From Sphingomonas sp. Ag1 (GTDB taxonomy: Bacteria; Pseudomonadota; Alphaproteobacteria; Sphingomonadales; Sphingomonadaceae): a stretch of 64,000 bases of DNA. The DNA lies in contig NZ_LAZX01000093.1 of NCBI RefSeq assembly GCF_000980895.1, positions 1 through 64,000 of the forward strand, given 5' to 3'. Within the stretch, counting starts at the first letter, position 1. The number at the start of each line of letters is the position of its first letter. The translations under genes and the position numbers were made by a program. Positions 7,915 through 17,226 of this stretch are shown one piece after another. Below the pieces are notes generated by a model. The model was given only the letters and a program-made list of their open reading frames with translations. It was not told where the DNA came from and did not search any database.

Positions 7915-10266
7915 ATGTTCGACAAGAAAACGGTAAGCATCGAGTGGGGCGGCAAGACCCTGACGCTCGAGACGGGCAAGGTTGCCCGCCAGGCCGACGG
8001 CGCGGTGATCGCGACGCTCGGCGAGACGGTGGTGCTGTGCGCCGTCACCGCGGCCAAGACGGTCAAGGAAGGGCAGGATTTCTTCCCGCTCACCGTCCAC
8101 TATCAGGAAAAGTTCTCCGCCGCCGGTCGTATCCCGGGCGGCTTCTTCAAGCGTGAGCGCGGCGCGACCGAGAAGGAGACGCTGGTCTCGCGTCTCATCG
8201 ATCGCCCGATCCGCCCGCTGTTCCCGGAAGGCTTCTACAACGAGATCAACGCCATCGCTCAGGTGCTGAGCTATGACGGCGAGAACGAGCCGGATATCCT
8301 GGCGATGGTCGCTGCATCGGCCGCGCTCACCATCTCGGGCGTGCCGTTCATGGGCCCGATCGGCGCCGCGCGCGTCGGTTACGTCGATGGCGAGTATATC
8401 CTGAACCCGACCGACAAGCAGGTCGAAGAGGGTCAGCTCGACCTGGTGGTCGCCGCCACCTACGACGCGGTGATGATGGTCGAATCCGAAGCCAAGGAGC
8501 TGTCGGAGGAGATCATGCTGGGCGCCGTGCTGTTCGCGCACGATGCCTGCCGTGAGGTCGTCAAGGCGATCGTCAAGCTCGCCGAGCAGGCCGCCAAGGA
8601 TCCCTGGGAGCTGGCGCCGGTCGACGACAAGTCGGCGACGCTGAAGAAGCTCGAGAAGGCGATCGGCAAGGATATCGCAGCCGCCTACAAGCTGACCGAC
8701 AAGCAGCAGCGCCAGAACGCGCTGAACGAGGCGCGCGCCAAGGCGCGTGAGGCATTTGCTGACCTCAAGGAAAGCGATCCCGCCCAGTATCTCGGCACGC
8801 TGAAGCTGGTGAAGAAGCTGGAGGCGAACATCGTCCGTCAGGCAATCCTGAAGGACGGCAAGCGCATCGACGGCCGCAGCACCACGCAGATCCGCCCGAT
8901 CGAGGCGGAAACGCACTTCCTGCCGCGTGCCCATGGCTCGGCACTGTTCACGCGTGGCGAGACGCAGACGATCGCGACCGCGACGCTGGGTACCCGCGAT
9001 GCGGAGCAGATGATCGACGGCCTGAACGGCCTGTCGTACCAGCACTTCATGCTGCACTATAACTTCCCGCCCTACTCGGTCGGTGAAGTGGGCCGCTTCG
9101 GCGCGCCGGGCCGCCGCGAAGTCGGCCATGGCAAGCTGGCGTGGCGTGCGCTGCACCCGGTGCTGCCGACCAAGGAAGAGTTCCCCTACACGATCCGTCT
9201 GACCAGCGACATCACCGAGTCCAACGGCTCGTCGTCGATGGCGTCGGTGTGCGGCGGTTCGCTGGCCCTCATGGACGCCGGCGTGCCGATCAAGCGCCCG
9301 GTCTCGGGCATCGCGATGGGTCTGATCCTGGAAGGCAAGGATTTCGCGATCCTGTCCGACATCCTGGGTGACGAGGATCACCTCGGCGACATGGACTTCA
9401 AGGTGGCCGGCACGTCCGAAGGCATCACCACGATGCAGATGGACATCAAGATCGCCGGCATCACCAAGGAGATCTTCGAGGCGGCGCTGCACCAGGCCAA
9501 GGAAGGCCGTGCGCACATCCTGGGCGAGATGAACAAGGCGCTGGGTGAAACCCGCACCGAGCTCAGCGCGCACGCACCGCGCATCGAGACGATCACGGTC
9601 GACAAGTCGAAGATCCGCGACATCATCGGCACCGGCGGCAAGGTGATCCGCGAGATCGTCGCCACCACCGGCGCCAAGGTCGACATCGACGACGAGGGCG
9701 TGGTGAAGATCAGCTCGTCCGATCACTCGCAGATCGAAGCCGCGATCAACTGGATCAAGGGCATCGTCGAAGAGGCGGAAGTCGGCAAGATCTACACCGG
9801 CAAGGTCGTCAACATCGTCGACTTCGGTGCGTTCGTGAACTTCATGGGTGGCAAGGACGGCCTCGTCCACGTCTCCGAAATGAAGAACGAGCGGGTCGAG
9901 AAGCCGGGCGACGTCGTGTCCGAAGGCCAGGAAGTGAAGGTCAAGGTCCTCGAGATCGATCCGCGCGGCAAGGTTCGCCTGTCGATGCGTGTCGTGGACC
10001 AGGAGACCGGCGCCGAGCTGGAGGACACCCGTCCGGCCCGCGAACCGCGCGAGCCGCGTGGTGACCGTGGTCCGCGTCGCGATGGCGGCGGTGATCGGGG
10101 TGGCCGTGGTGGCGACCGCGGCGGCGACCGTGGCGATCGCGGCCCGCGCCGTGACCGTGGCCCGCGTCGTGACCGTCCGGAAGGCGGCAACGGCGGTGGC
10201 AATGATGACGGCCCCGCGCCCGAGTTCGCCCCGGCGTTCCTGACGAACGACCGCGATCGCGACTAA
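7915..10266 (+). CDS. pnp: Polyribonucleotide nucleotidyltransferase (PNPase)
   Basis: 3'-5' phosphorolytic exoribonuclease of the RNA degradosome. Domain order is RNase PH 1, helical linker, RNase PH 2, KH and S1. The catalytic aspartates sit in the [13 protein letters not shown] segment near residue 485. The KH loop is IGTGGK and the S1 domain contains [15 protein letters not shown]. At 783 residues it is longer than the roughly 700 of E. coli PNPase because of a tail after about residue 700 made of Arg, Gly and Asp. The tail lacks an obvious GWW peptide of the kind that links Caulobacter PNPase to RNase E. Confidence 0.97.
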   Translation: MFDKKTVSIEWGGKTLTLETGKVARQADGAVIATLGETVVLCAVTAAKTVKEGQDFFPLTVHYQEKFSAAGRIPGGFFKRERGATEKETLVSRLIDRPIRPLFPEGFYNEINAIAQVLSYDGENEPDILAMVAASAALTISGVPFMGPIGAARVGYVDGEYILNPTDKQVEEGQLDLVVAATYDAVMMVESEAKELSEEIMLGAVLFAHDACREVVKAIVKLAEQAAKDPWELAPVDDKSATLKKLEKAIGKDIAAAYKLTDKQQRQNALNEARAKAREAFADLKESDPAQYLGTLKLVKKLEANIVRQAILKDGKRIDGRSTTQIRPIEAETHFLPRAHGSALFTRGETQTIATATLGTRDAEQMIDGLNGLSYQHFMLHYNFPPYSVGEVGRFGAPGRREVGHGKLAWRALHPVLPTKEEFPYTIRLTSDITESNGSSSMASVCGGSLALMDAGVPIKRPVSGIAMGLILEGKDFAILSDILGDEDHLGDMDFKVAGTSEGITTMQMDIKIAGITKEIFEAALHQAKEGRAHILGEMNKALGETRTELSAHAPRIETITVDKSKIRDIIGTGGKVIREIVATTGAKVDIDDEGVVKISSSDHSQIEAAINWIKGIVEEAEVGKIYTGKVVNIVDFGAFVNFMGGKDGLVHVSEMKNERVEKPGDVVSEGQEVKVKVLEIDPRGKVRLSMRVVDQETGAELEDTRPAREPREPRGDRGPRRDGGGDRGGRGGDRGGDRGDRGPRRDRGPRRDRPEGGNGGGNDDGPAPEFAPAFLTNDRDRD

Positions 10267-10294
10267 GCGATCCGTCGCCTTCGGGTGATACAGG

Positions 10295-10324
10295 AAGGGC
10301 CCCGGCAGTGATGCCGGGGCCCTT
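10295..10324 (+). terminator. Terminator after pnp
   Basis: A 13-bp perfect stem, AAGGGCCCCGGCA (10295-10307) with TGCCGGGGCCCTT (10312-10324), closes a 4-base loop and is followed by a pyrimidine-rich stretch TCTCTTTG. This is the most convincing intrinsic terminator in the window. Confidence 0.8.
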
Positions 10325-10484
10325 TCTCTTTGTCCGTGCGGGCGGATGGCCGGTAAGGGAGCCGCCGCTATCGTCCCCGGTGCCCCAAAAGACATCACCC
10401 CGGAGCATGGCCCCGGGGTGACGGTAGATCAGCGCTGCTGGCGCGTATCGATGCGGCTGGCGCGTCAGGCGCCAACAGGATGGA

Positions 10485-10922
10485 TCAGGCGGCGGCCTTC
10501 ACCTTTTCGACCGCCAGCGCCATGCGGTTCGACACCGGCTGGGCGACCTCGCCCGCCAGCTTCAGCGCCGATTCGGTCGAGCGCGAGGCATGCGCCATGA
10601 ACGCGTCGAACGAGGTGCGCGCGAATTCGTTCTGCAGCTTGAAGAAGTCGGCCGGCGAGGTCACCGAACCGAGCGAGCGGACCGCGCCGGTCGCCTGTTC
10701 GTAGGACGACTTCACATAGGCCGCGGCGTCCTGGCCCATCTGCTCCAGGCCCTTCGCCGCGATCTTCGAGGATTCCACGACCGCCTCGACATTGTCGCGC
10801 TGAAAGACGTGCATGTCCTCGAACGCCTTGGAGCCCTTTTCAAACTGCGTGCGGGCATGGTCGTTCGCCTCGGCAAACAGGGCGCGGGTCTTTTCGGTCA
10901 TCGCAGAGATCGCGTCGATCAT
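10485..10922 (-). CDS. Phasin family protein
   Basis: Protein of 145 residues, predicted mostly amphipathic helix, with phasin-family features such as FEDMHVFQRDNVEAVVESSK and the LGSVTSPADFFKLQNEF segment. Phasins coat polyhydroxyalkanoate granules. ATG at 10922 has AAGGAG seven bases upstream; a longer frame from 10961 is less likely. It lies directly downstream of phaC on the same strand, which supports the role. Confidence 0.9.
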   Translation of the reverse strand: MIDAISAMTEKTRALFAEANDHARTQFEKGSKAFEDMHVFQRDNVEAVVESSKIAAKGLEQMGQDAAAYVKSSYEQATGAVRSLGSVTSPADFFKLQNEFARTSFDAFMAHASRSTESALKLAGEVAQPVSNRMALAVEKVKAAA

Positions 10923-10976
10923 CGTCGGCTCCTTGGCGGTGCACGGTATGTCCACTGACATGGTGCATGCTCATCT

Positions 10977-11041
10977 TATGCTGCAGCGCAAAATAAGGGC
11001 CGCGTTATGCTGTTTCAAGGACTTTGTGCAACGCAGCAAAA
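10977..11041. promoter_or_regulatory. Candidate PhaR-type operator region between phaC and the phasin gene
   Basis: The gap holds TATGCTGCAGCGCAAAATAA (10977-10996) and TTTGTGCAACGCAGCAAAA (11023-11041). On the reverse strand both read TTTTGC followed by TGC-rich sequence (TTTTGCGCTGC and TTTTGCTGCGTTGCA). TTATGCTG also occurs twice, at 10976 and 11005. PhaR repressors of PHA-producing bacteria bind TGC/GCA-rich elements near phasin genes, so an operator is plausible. No phaR gene is in the window. Confidence 0.4.
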
Positions 11042-11057
11042 GGTCTCTGCTGTTACC

Positions 11058-12764
11058 TTATCGCGTGCGGACATAACGACCGGGCGCATCGTCAAGCGCC
11101 GGCAGCTTGCCTGCGCCGGGGATGCGCGCACCCGCCGCTTCGACCATCGTGTCGTCGTGACCGCGCAGCCAGGCGAGCCAGTCCGGCCACCAGCTGCCCT
11201 CATGCTCGGTTGCGCCCGCCACGAATTCGGCGAAGGATCCGGCCGGCGCATCATTCGTCCAGTGACGATATTTGCGCGCCGCGGGCGGGTTGACGACGCC
11301 CGCGATATGGCCCGACCCGGCGAGCACGAAGCGCAATGGGCCGCGGAAGTAGCGGGTGATTTCCCAGACGCTCTCTGCCGGCGCGATATGGTCCTCCCGC
11401 CCAGCCTGAACGAAGGTGGGCGTTTCCACCCTGGCGAGATCGAGCGGAACGCCGTCGATGGTGATGGCGCCGGGCTTTACCAGCAGATTGTCGCGATAAA
11501 GATCCGCCAGATAGCTGCGATGCCAGCCGGCCGGTAGGTTGGTGACGTCGCCGTTCCAGTGAAGGAGGTCGAACGGCGTGTATTCTTCCCCCAACAGGTA
11601 ATTGTTGGTGACGTAATTCCAGACAAGGTCGCGGCTGCGCAGCATGTTGAAGGTCGCCGCCATGTAGCGACCGTCGAGGAACCCTTCGGGCGACAGCGTG
11701 TCGATCCGGTCGAGCAGTTCGTCGGTGATCAGCGCGGAAAGATCGCCTGCGCGGGCGAAATCGACCTGCGCGGTGAAGAAGGTGGCGCTGGCGACCTTTT
11801 CCGCCTCGCCGCGCGCGGCGAGCAGGGCGAGCGTCGCGGCCAGCGTGGTGCCCGCCACGCAATAGCCGATGGCGTGGACAGCGGGCACGTCGAGCAGGTC
11901 GCGCACGGTGTCGATCGCCTCGACCTGCGCCGCGATGTAATCGCGCCAGCCAACGTCCTTCATGCTGGCGTCGGCCGACTTCCACGACACCATGAACACG
12001 CTGATCCCCTGATCGAGGCACCAGCGGATGAAGCTTTTCTCCGCGGTCAGATCGAGGATGTAGAAGCGGTTGATCCACGGCGGGAAGATGACCAGCGGGG
12101 TTTGCAGCACCTGCGGCGTCGTCGGCGCATAGTGGATCAGTTCAAAGAGCGGGGTGCGCAGCACGACCTTGCCGGGGGTGGTGGCGAGGTTGTGGCCGAG
12201 CTCGAACGCGCCGAGCGGCGTGTGGGTCATCTGCCCGCGCGCCATGTCGTCGAGCATGTGCTGCAGCCCCTTGCGCAGATTGTCGCCGCGCGTCTGGAGC
12301 GTCCGTTCGATCACCTGCGGATTGGTGAAGGCAAAATTGGTCGGGCTGAGCGCGTCGACGAAATTGCGCATCGCGAAGCGGAATTGCGCGCGCTGGCGAT
12401 CGTCGACGCCCGGCATCGTTTCCACGCTGCGCATGAGCTGTTCGCCGATGAACTCATAGGCCTGGCGCAGCGCGGCGAAGAAGGGGTTTTGCTGCCACGC
12501 CGGGGCGGCGAAGCGCTTGTCCTGCGAGGGCTGCTGCTGCTCGGGCGGCAGGGTGGCGGCGATGAATTGCTGCCAGGCGGACAGTCCTTCGGCCCACGGA
12601 TCGCGCGGGGCGGCGTCAGTGCCGGGGGTCGCCCCTGTGCCCTTTTCCTTGCCGGCATCCAGCGCCGCCACGCTCTGTTCGAGCATCATCTGCTGGGCGC
12701 GACCGATCATCGCCGTCCATTGCTGCAGATCGGCCAAGCTTGGCGGCAGGGGACTGTCGGTCAT
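11058..12764 (-). CDS. phaC: Class I polyhydroxyalkanoate synthase
   Basis: Polymerises hydroxyacyl-CoA into polyhydroxyalkanoate. The protein has 568 residues, normal for class I. The lipase-box-like catalytic Cys is in GYCVAG at residue 302, with Asp458 (REDHIAP) and His486 (GSGHIAG) completing the triad. The PhaC N-terminal domain with NPFFAALRQAYEF is present. ATG at 12764 follows a GGAGAG ribosome binding site. The phasin gene lies 135 bases downstream. No phaA or phaB is nearby, so precursor supply must be encoded elsewhere. Confidence 0.96.
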   Translation of the reverse strand: MTDSPLPPSLADLQQWTAMIGRAQQMMLEQSVAALDAGKEKGTGATPGTDAAPRDPWAEGLSAWQQFIAATLPPEQQQPSQDKRFAAPAWQQNPFFAALRQAYEFIGEQLMRSVETMPGVDDRQRAQFRFAMRNFVDALSPTNFAFTNPQVIERTLQTRGDNLRKGLQHMLDDMARGQMTHTPLGAFELGHNLATTPGKVVLRTPLFELIHYAPTTPQVLQTPLVIFPPWINRFYILDLTAEKSFIRWCLDQGISVFMVSWKSADASMKDVGWRDYIAAQVEAIDTVRDLLDVPAVHAIGYCVAGTTLAATLALLAARGEAEKVASATFFTAQVDFARAGDLSALITDELLDRIDTLSPEGFLDGRYMAATFNMLRSRDLVWNYVTNNYLLGEEYTPFDLLHWNGDVTNLPAGWHRSYLADLYRDNLLVKPGAITIDGVPLDLARVETPTFVQAGREDHIAPAESVWEITRYFRGPLRFVLAGSGHIAGVVNPPAARKYRHWTNDAPAGSFAEFVAGATEHEGSWWPDWLAWLRGHDDTMVEAAGARIPGAGKLPALDDAPGRYVRTR

Positions 12765-12877
12765 TCATCGCTCTCCGCCCGTCAGCATAGCGTGGCTATG
12801 GGCGCGCGAAAGCCCCGCCTGCCTTTCGCCGGGTGCGCGCCCGGTCTATGTTGCGCCGTTCCACCATCGAGGTTCGC

Positions 12878-14086
12878 ATGTCCGAAGAGTTCTACCGCAT
12901 CAAGCGCCTGCCGCCCTATGTCATCGCCGAGGTGAATGCGATGCGGGCCGCGGCGCGCGCGGCCGGCGAGGACATCATTGACCTTGGCATGGGCAATCCC
13001 GACCTGCCGCCGCCGCCGCACGTCATCGACAAGCTGGTCGAGGTGGCGAAGAAGCCCGATGCGCATGGCTATTCGGCGTCCAAGGGCATACCCGGGCTGC
13101 GCCGGGCGCAGGCCAATTACTACGGCCGGCGCTTCGGCGTGGAGGTCGATCCCGAGACCGAAGTCGTCGTGACGATGGGGTCGAAGGAAGGGCTGGCGAG
13201 CCTCGCCACCGCGATCACTGCGCCGGGCGACGTGATTCTGGCGCCCAATCCCAGTTATCCCATCCACACCTTTGGCTTCATCATCGCCGGGGCGACGATC
13301 CGCGCGGTGCCGACGACGCCGGACGAGCGCTATTTCGAGAGCCTGGAGCGGGCGATGGCGTTCACCGTGCCGCGGCCGAGCATCCTCGTCGTCAATTACC
13401 CGTCCAACCCGACGGCGGAGTCGGTCGATCTTGCTTTTTACGAACGGTTGGTCGCCTGGGCGCGCGAGAACCAGGTCTGGATCATCTCCGACCTCGCCTA
13501 TTCGGAGCTGTATTACGACGGCAACCCGACGCCCTCGATCATGCAGGTGAAGGGCGCGAAGGACGTTGCGATCGAGTTCACCTCGCTCAGCAAGACCTAT
13601 TCGATGGCCGGCTGGCGGATCGGCTTTGCGGTCGGCAACAAGACGCTGATCGCGGCGATGACGCGGGTGAAATCCTATCTGGATTACGGCGCCTTCACGC
13701 CGATCCAGGCGGCGGCGTGCGCCGCGCTCAACGGCCCGCAGGACATCGTCGAGCAGAACCGCAAGCTGTATCACAAGCGCCGCGACGTAATGGTCGAGAG
13801 CTTTGCCCGGGCCGGGTGGGAGATCCCGAGCCCCAAGGCGAGCATGTTCGCCTGGGCACCGTTGCCCCCCGCGCTGGCGCATCTGGGGAGCCTGGAATTC
13901 TCCAAACAATTGCTGACCCAAGCCAAGGTCGCGGTCGCGCCGGGCGTCGGCTATGGCGAAAACGGCGAGGGCTATGTGCGCATCGCCATGGTCGAGAACG
14001 AGCAGCGGCTGCGCCAGGCGGCGCGCAACGTGAAGAAGTATCTGGCCAGCATGGGTGTGAACGTGCCGGCGCGGAACGCTGGTTGA
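12878..14086 (+). CDS. Class I/II PLP aminotransferase (AlaC / LL-DAP aminotransferase-like)
   Basis: Fold-type I PLP enzyme of 402 residues. The Schiff-base lysine is K239 in SLSKTYSMAGWRIGF, with the NYPSNPT and SDLAYSELYYDG segments typical of the family. The N-terminus SEEFYRIKRLPPYVIAEVN resembles AlaC alanine aminotransferase and proteins annotated as LL-diaminopimelate aminotransferase. Alanine synthesis from pyruvate and glutamate is the more cautious assignment. ATG at 12878 was chosen by homology of the N-terminus. It is divergent from phaC. Confidence 0.88.
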   Translation: MSEEFYRIKRLPPYVIAEVNAMRAAARAAGEDIIDLGMGNPDLPPPPHVIDKLVEVAKKPDAHGYSASKGIPGLRRAQANYYGRRFGVEVDPETEVVVTMGSKEGLASLATAITAPGDVILAPNPSYPIHTFGFIIAGATIRAVPTTPDERYFESLERAMAFTVPRPSILVVNYPSNPTAESVDLAFYERLVAWARENQVWIISDLAYSELYYDGNPTPSIMQVKGAKDVAIEFTSLSKTYSMAGWRIGFAVGNKTLIAAMTRVKSYLDYGAFTPIQAAACAALNGPQDIVEQNRKLYHKRRDVMVESFARAGWEIPSPKASMFAWAPLPPALAHLGSLEFSKQLLTQAKVAVAPGVGYGENGEGYVRIAMVENEQRLRQAARNVKKYLASMGVNVPARNAG

Positions 14087-14119
14087 ACCAGCCGCACGGT
14101 TCATCGCGGGGGGTGTTCG

Positions 14120-14899
14120 TTGGACGCCTATAACCCGCTCTATTCGCTCGCCGGCGTGCTGGTGGGGATATTGGTCGGCCTGACCGGCGTCGGCGGCGGA
14201 TCGCTGATGACGCCGCTGCTGGTGCTGGCGTTCGGCTTCCACCCCGCCACCGCCGTCGGCACCGACCTGCTCTACGCATCGGCGACCAAGACGGTTGGCG
14301 GCGCGGTGCACGGCCTGCGTGGGACGGTGGACTGGCGGGTGGTGCGCCGCTTGGCACTCGGCAGCATTCCCGCGGCGCTGGTGACGCTGCTCGCGCTCAG
14401 CCGCATGAGCGTCCATGGCGCGGATACCGGCGGGCGCATCGCGCTGGCGCTGGGCGTGACGCTGGTAGCGACCGCGATCGCCACCTTCTTCCGTGCGCGG
14501 ATCGTGGCGCGGGTAGAGCCGTTCTTCGAAGGGATGCGGCCGCGCACGCTGGCGCTGCTCACCGTCGGATTAGGCGCAATCCTGGGCGTGCTCGTCTCGC
14601 TGACCTCGGTCGGGGCGGGTGCGCTCGGCATGACGGCGCTGCTCGTGCTGTATCCACTGACACCGGTGAACCGGCTGGTCGGATCGGACATTGCCCATGC
14701 CGTGCCGCTGACGCTGATCGCCGGGATCGGCCATTGGTGGCTGGGGTCGGTCGACGTGATCCTGCTCGCCTCGCTGCTGGCCGGATCGATCCCGGGTATC
14801 GTGCTGGGCAGTATCATTGCCTCGCGCGTGACCGATCGACTGCTGACCCCGATCCTCGCCACCACGCTGGCGGTGGTCGGACTGAAGCTGATATTCTAA
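14120..14899 (+). CDS. TauE/SafE family sulfite/anion exporter
   Basis: Polytopic inner-membrane protein of 259 residues with about eight hydrophobic segments. The Gly-rich motif GLTGVGGGSLMTPLLV near residue 18 and its repeat in the second half (LVSLTSVGAGALGMTALLV) show the internal duplication of the TauE/SafE family, which moves sulfite or organosulfonates. The start is TTG at 14120 after a run of G. It continues the forward run after the aminotransferase with a 33-base gap. Confidence 0.9.
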   Translation: MDAYNPLYSLAGVLVGILVGLTGVGGGSLMTPLLVLAFGFHPATAVGTDLLYASATKTVGGAVHGLRGTVDWRVVRRLALGSIPAALVTLLALSRMSVHGADTGGRIALALGVTLVATAIATFFRARIVARVEPFFEGMRPRTLALLTVGLGAILGVLVSLTSVGAGALGMTALLVLYPLTPVNRLVGSDIAHAVPLTLIAGIGHWWLGSVDVILLASLLAGSIPGIVLGSIIASRVTDRLLTPILATTLAVVGLKLIF

Positions 14900-14938
14900 G
14901 CGCCTGTCGCTTGTGCATCCGCGTTCAAGGACATCGAC

Positions 14939-15382
14939 GTGACTCGTCCCGGTTTCAGTTTTTCCACCAGCTTCAAGGTCCGCTACGCCGAGATTGACGG
15001 CCAGCGGGTCGTCTTCAACTCGCGCTATCTCGAATATGCCGATGTTGCGGTGAGCGAATTCTGGGAATGGACCGGGATCGGCGAGGCGCTGAAGGACGCA
15101 TGGCTCGACATGGAATTCCATGTGCGCCGCGCGACGGTGGACTATCTGAAGCCGCTGATGCTCGGCGACACCGTGGAAGCATCGGTGCGGATCGAGCGGA
15201 TCGGCAACTCCAGCCTGACCAAGCGGTTCGAGCTGGCCAATCAGGACGGGGATCTTTGCGCGGTGATCGACATGGTCAGCGTCAACGTTCACCTGCCGAC
15301 CGGCCGCCCGGTGCCGATCGCCACCGACGTGCGCCAGTTCCTGGAAGCGCTGATGGTGGCGCAGCCGGACCGCGTGGCGTAA
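14939..15382 (+). CDS. Acyl-CoA thioesterase, 4HBT/YbgC type hotdog fold
   Basis: Protein of 147 residues with the hotdog-fold pattern FKVRYAEIDGQRVVFNSRYLEYAD, where the conserved Asp of the 4HBT active site is kept. The DTVEASVRIERIGNSSLTKRFEL segment is the usual central strand pair. It likely hydrolyses short acyl-CoA thioesters. The start is GTG at 14939. The DUF1272 gene begins nine bases after the stop, so they are probably cotranscribed. Confidence 0.88.
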   Translation: MTRPGFSFSTSFKVRYAEIDGQRVVFNSRYLEYADVAVSEFWEWTGIGEALKDAWLDMEFHVRRATVDYLKPLMLGDTVEASVRIERIGNSSLTKRFELANQDGDLCAVIDMVSVNVHLPTGRPVPIATDVRQFLEALMVAQPDRVA

Positions 15383-15391
15383 GGATTGGCC

Positions 15392-15631
15392 ATGCTGGAG
15401 ATGCGCCCCGATTGCGAGCGTTGCGGAACCGATCTTCCCGCCGATGAGGGCGGGGCGTTCATCTGCTCGTTCGAATGTACCTTCTGCGCGGATTGCGCCG
15501 ATGCGATGGACGAGCGCTGCCCCAATTGCGGGGGTGAGTTGCTCGACCGTCCGGCGCGGGTCGGAGACGCGCTGAAGAAGCATCCCGCATCGACCAGGCG
15601 GCATTTCGTGCCGTCCGATGCCAAGCGCTGA
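15392..15631 (+). CDS. DUF1272 small cysteine-rich protein
   Basis: Protein of 79 residues with paired cysteines: CERC, CSFECTFCADC and CPNC, which probably bind zinc in a ribbon-like fold. This matches DUF1272. No function is known. ATG at 15392 follows AAGG at 15381; a TTG six bases earlier is possible. It sits between the thioesterase and thiD. Confidence 0.85.
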   Translation: MLEMRPDCERCGTDLPADEGGAFICSFECTFCADCADAMDERCPNCGGELLDRPARVGDALKKHPASTRRHFVPSDAKR

Positions 15632-15666
15632 AGCGCAGTGACGGGCGCAGCGGCGGCTGGGTGGCG

Positions 15667-16434
15667 ATGACCCCGCGTATCCTAATCGTGGCCGGGTCCG
15701 ATTCGGGCGGCGGCGCGGGCATTCAGGCGGATATCCGCACCGTCACGATGCTGGGCGGCCATCCCATGACCGCGATCACCGCGATCACCGCGCAGAACAC
15801 GCTGGGCGTGTCGGGTGTCCACCCGATCCCGCCGGAGATGGTCGCGCAGCAGATGCAGGTGTGCATCGACGACATTGGCGTCGATGCGGTGAAGATCGGC
15901 ATGATCGGCAGCGCTGCGACCGCGCACGCCATCGCCGATGTGATCGAGACGTTGCGCAACGTGCCGATCGTGTTCGATCCGGTGATGATCGCGAGTTCAG
16001 GGGCGGTCCTCGCCGACGATGATACGACGGCGGCGTTCGGGCGGCTGATGCGGCTCGCCACGCTGGTCACGCCCAATTGCCCTGAACTGGTGGCGCTGGG
16101 CGGCGAGCAGGCGGTGCTGGCGACCGGAGCGACGCTGCTGGCCAAGGGCGGCCATGCGGAGGGCGATATCATCACCGACCGGCTGATCGGCCCCGAGGGC
16201 GAGATTGCGCGATGGTCCGGCACACGGATCGAGACGCGGCATACCCATGGCACGGGGTGCACGCTGGCGAGCGCTATCGCGGAAGGTCTGGGTCGCGGGC
16301 TGGCGCTACCGCCGGCGGTCGAGCGTGCGCGGCTGTTCGTTCGCGAGGCGTTGACCAAGGCGCCGGGGCTGGGCGCCGGGCACGGGCCGATGGGGCATCA
16401 TCTGGTGCGCCCCAAGGACTGGCCGGGCGTCTGA
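15667..16434 (+). CDS. thiD: Hydroxymethylpyrimidine/phosphomethylpyrimidine kinase
   Basis: Phosphorylates HMP and HMP-phosphate in thiamine biosynthesis. The 255-residue ribokinase-family protein begins with the diagnostic GSDSGGGAGIQADI and carries the C-terminal anion-hole motif THGTGCTLASAIA. No other thiamine gene is close and no thi-box-like leader is evident in the short upstream gap. ATG at 15667 is used; GTG at 15661 is also in frame. Confidence 0.95.
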   Translation: MTPRILIVAGSDSGGGAGIQADIRTVTMLGGHPMTAITAITAQNTLGVSGVHPIPPEMVAQQMQVCIDDIGVDAVKIGMIGSAATAHAIADVIETLRNVPIVFDPVMIASSGAVLADDDTTAAFGRLMRLATLVTPNCPELVALGGEQAVLATGATLLAKGGHAEGDIITDRLIGPEGEIARWSGTRIETRHTHGTGCTLASAIAEGLGRGLALPPAVERARLFVREALTKAPGLGAGHGPMGHHLVRPKDWPGV

Positions 16435-16449
16435 CGCGGCATACCGGTT

Positions 16450-16471
16450 GCCGCGACAGGCCTGCCGCGGC
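16450..16471. terminator. Hairpin between convergent thiD and merR
   Basis: GCCGCG (16450-16455) pairs with CGCGGC (16466-16471). The ten bases between can extend the stem with CA/TG around GGCC. Its position between two converging genes suggests a shared terminator, though no T run is visible. Confidence 0.4.
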
Positions 16472-16473
16472 GG

Positions 16474-16842
16474 TCAGTAGGCGTTCAGCGCATCCTGAAG
16501 ATGGTCGCGGATCGCCAGCAGGGCGCCCATCGGCACGCTCTTGCCGGCTGGTGTCGGGGCCGCCGCCGCCGCAGGCTCGGCGCTGCCGCCGCGCGTTTCG
16601 CTGGCGAGCAGTTTCTGCACGCCCTTCACCGTATAGCCCTCCGTACCCAGCAGGCGCTGGATCCGCTGGACGAGTGCAACATCCGCCGGCCGGTAGTAGC
16701 GCCGGTTACCGGCACGTGTGACCGGGCGGAGTTGCGGAAAACGGGTTTCCCAATAGCGCAGGACATGCGGCGCGACGCCGGTCGCGCTGGCGACCTCGCC
16801 GATCGTGCGGAACGCGCCCTCAGCCTTTTGGGAGTTGCTCAC
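16474..16842 (-). CDS. MerR family transcriptional regulator
   Basis: Protein of 122 residues with an N-terminal MerR winged-helix domain: [27 protein letters not shown] followed by [17 protein letters not shown]. The C-terminal part is short and Ala/Pro-rich, ending in a helix. The start is GTG at 16842, overlapping the ihfA stop by four bases. A MerR gene directly after ihfA is a recurring arrangement in alphaproteobacteria. The signal and targets are unknown; no metal-binding cysteine cluster is present. Confidence 0.9.
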   Translation of the reverse strand: MSNSQKAEGAFRTIGEVASATGVAPHVLRYWETRFPQLRPVTRAGNRRYYRPADVALVQRIQRLLGTEGYTVKGVQKLLASETRGGSAEPAAAAAPTPAGKSVPMGALLAIRDHLQDALNAY

Positions 16843-17141
16843 GCCTGGGCAGCGACGATGCGATCGCGCATCATCTGGCTGGCGCGGAAGGTGAGCACAC
16901 GGCGCGGTGCAATTGGCACTTCGACCCCGGTCTTGGGATTGCGGCCGATCCGCTCGCCCTTGTCGCGCAGGACGAAGGTGCCAAAGCCGGAGATCTTCAC
17001 ATTCTCCCCGCGGGCAAGCGCGCCGCACAGGGATTCCAGGATCTGCTCGACCAGGCGTGCCGAGTCAGCCCGCGACAGACCTACCTGGCGATGCAGCGAT
17101 TCCGCCAAATCCGCCCTAGTTAACGTCCCCGCATCACTCAT
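16839..17141 (-). CDS. ihfA: Integration host factor subunit alpha
   Basis: DNA-bending nucleoid protein, alpha half of the IHF heterodimer. The 100-residue product has the HU/IHF fold with the signature [28 protein letters not shown] and ends in a helix with MMRDRI. ATG at 17141 was chosen because upstream in-frame sequence is unrelated. It is in the reverse operon after fabH (85-base gap) and overlaps merR. Confidence 0.95.
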   Translation of the reverse strand: MSDAGTLTRADLAESLHRQVGLSRADSARLVEQILESLCGALARGENVKISGFGTFVLRDKGERIGRNPKTGVEVPIAPRRVLTFRASQMMRDRIVAAQA

Positions 17142-17226
17142 TTGCACTACAACTCCCCACTCCGATTGCTGCAGGTTAGCATCCGCGAGGGCGTGGTGAA
17201 AGATTGATGTGGCGCCTTGCCGTGTT

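Noticed and set aside
7729..10398. An 889-codon open frame on the reverse strand
   Set aside because: It is antisense to pnp over its whole length. High GC keeps reverse frames open, and its product is repetitive His/Arg/Asp-rich sequence without any family match.
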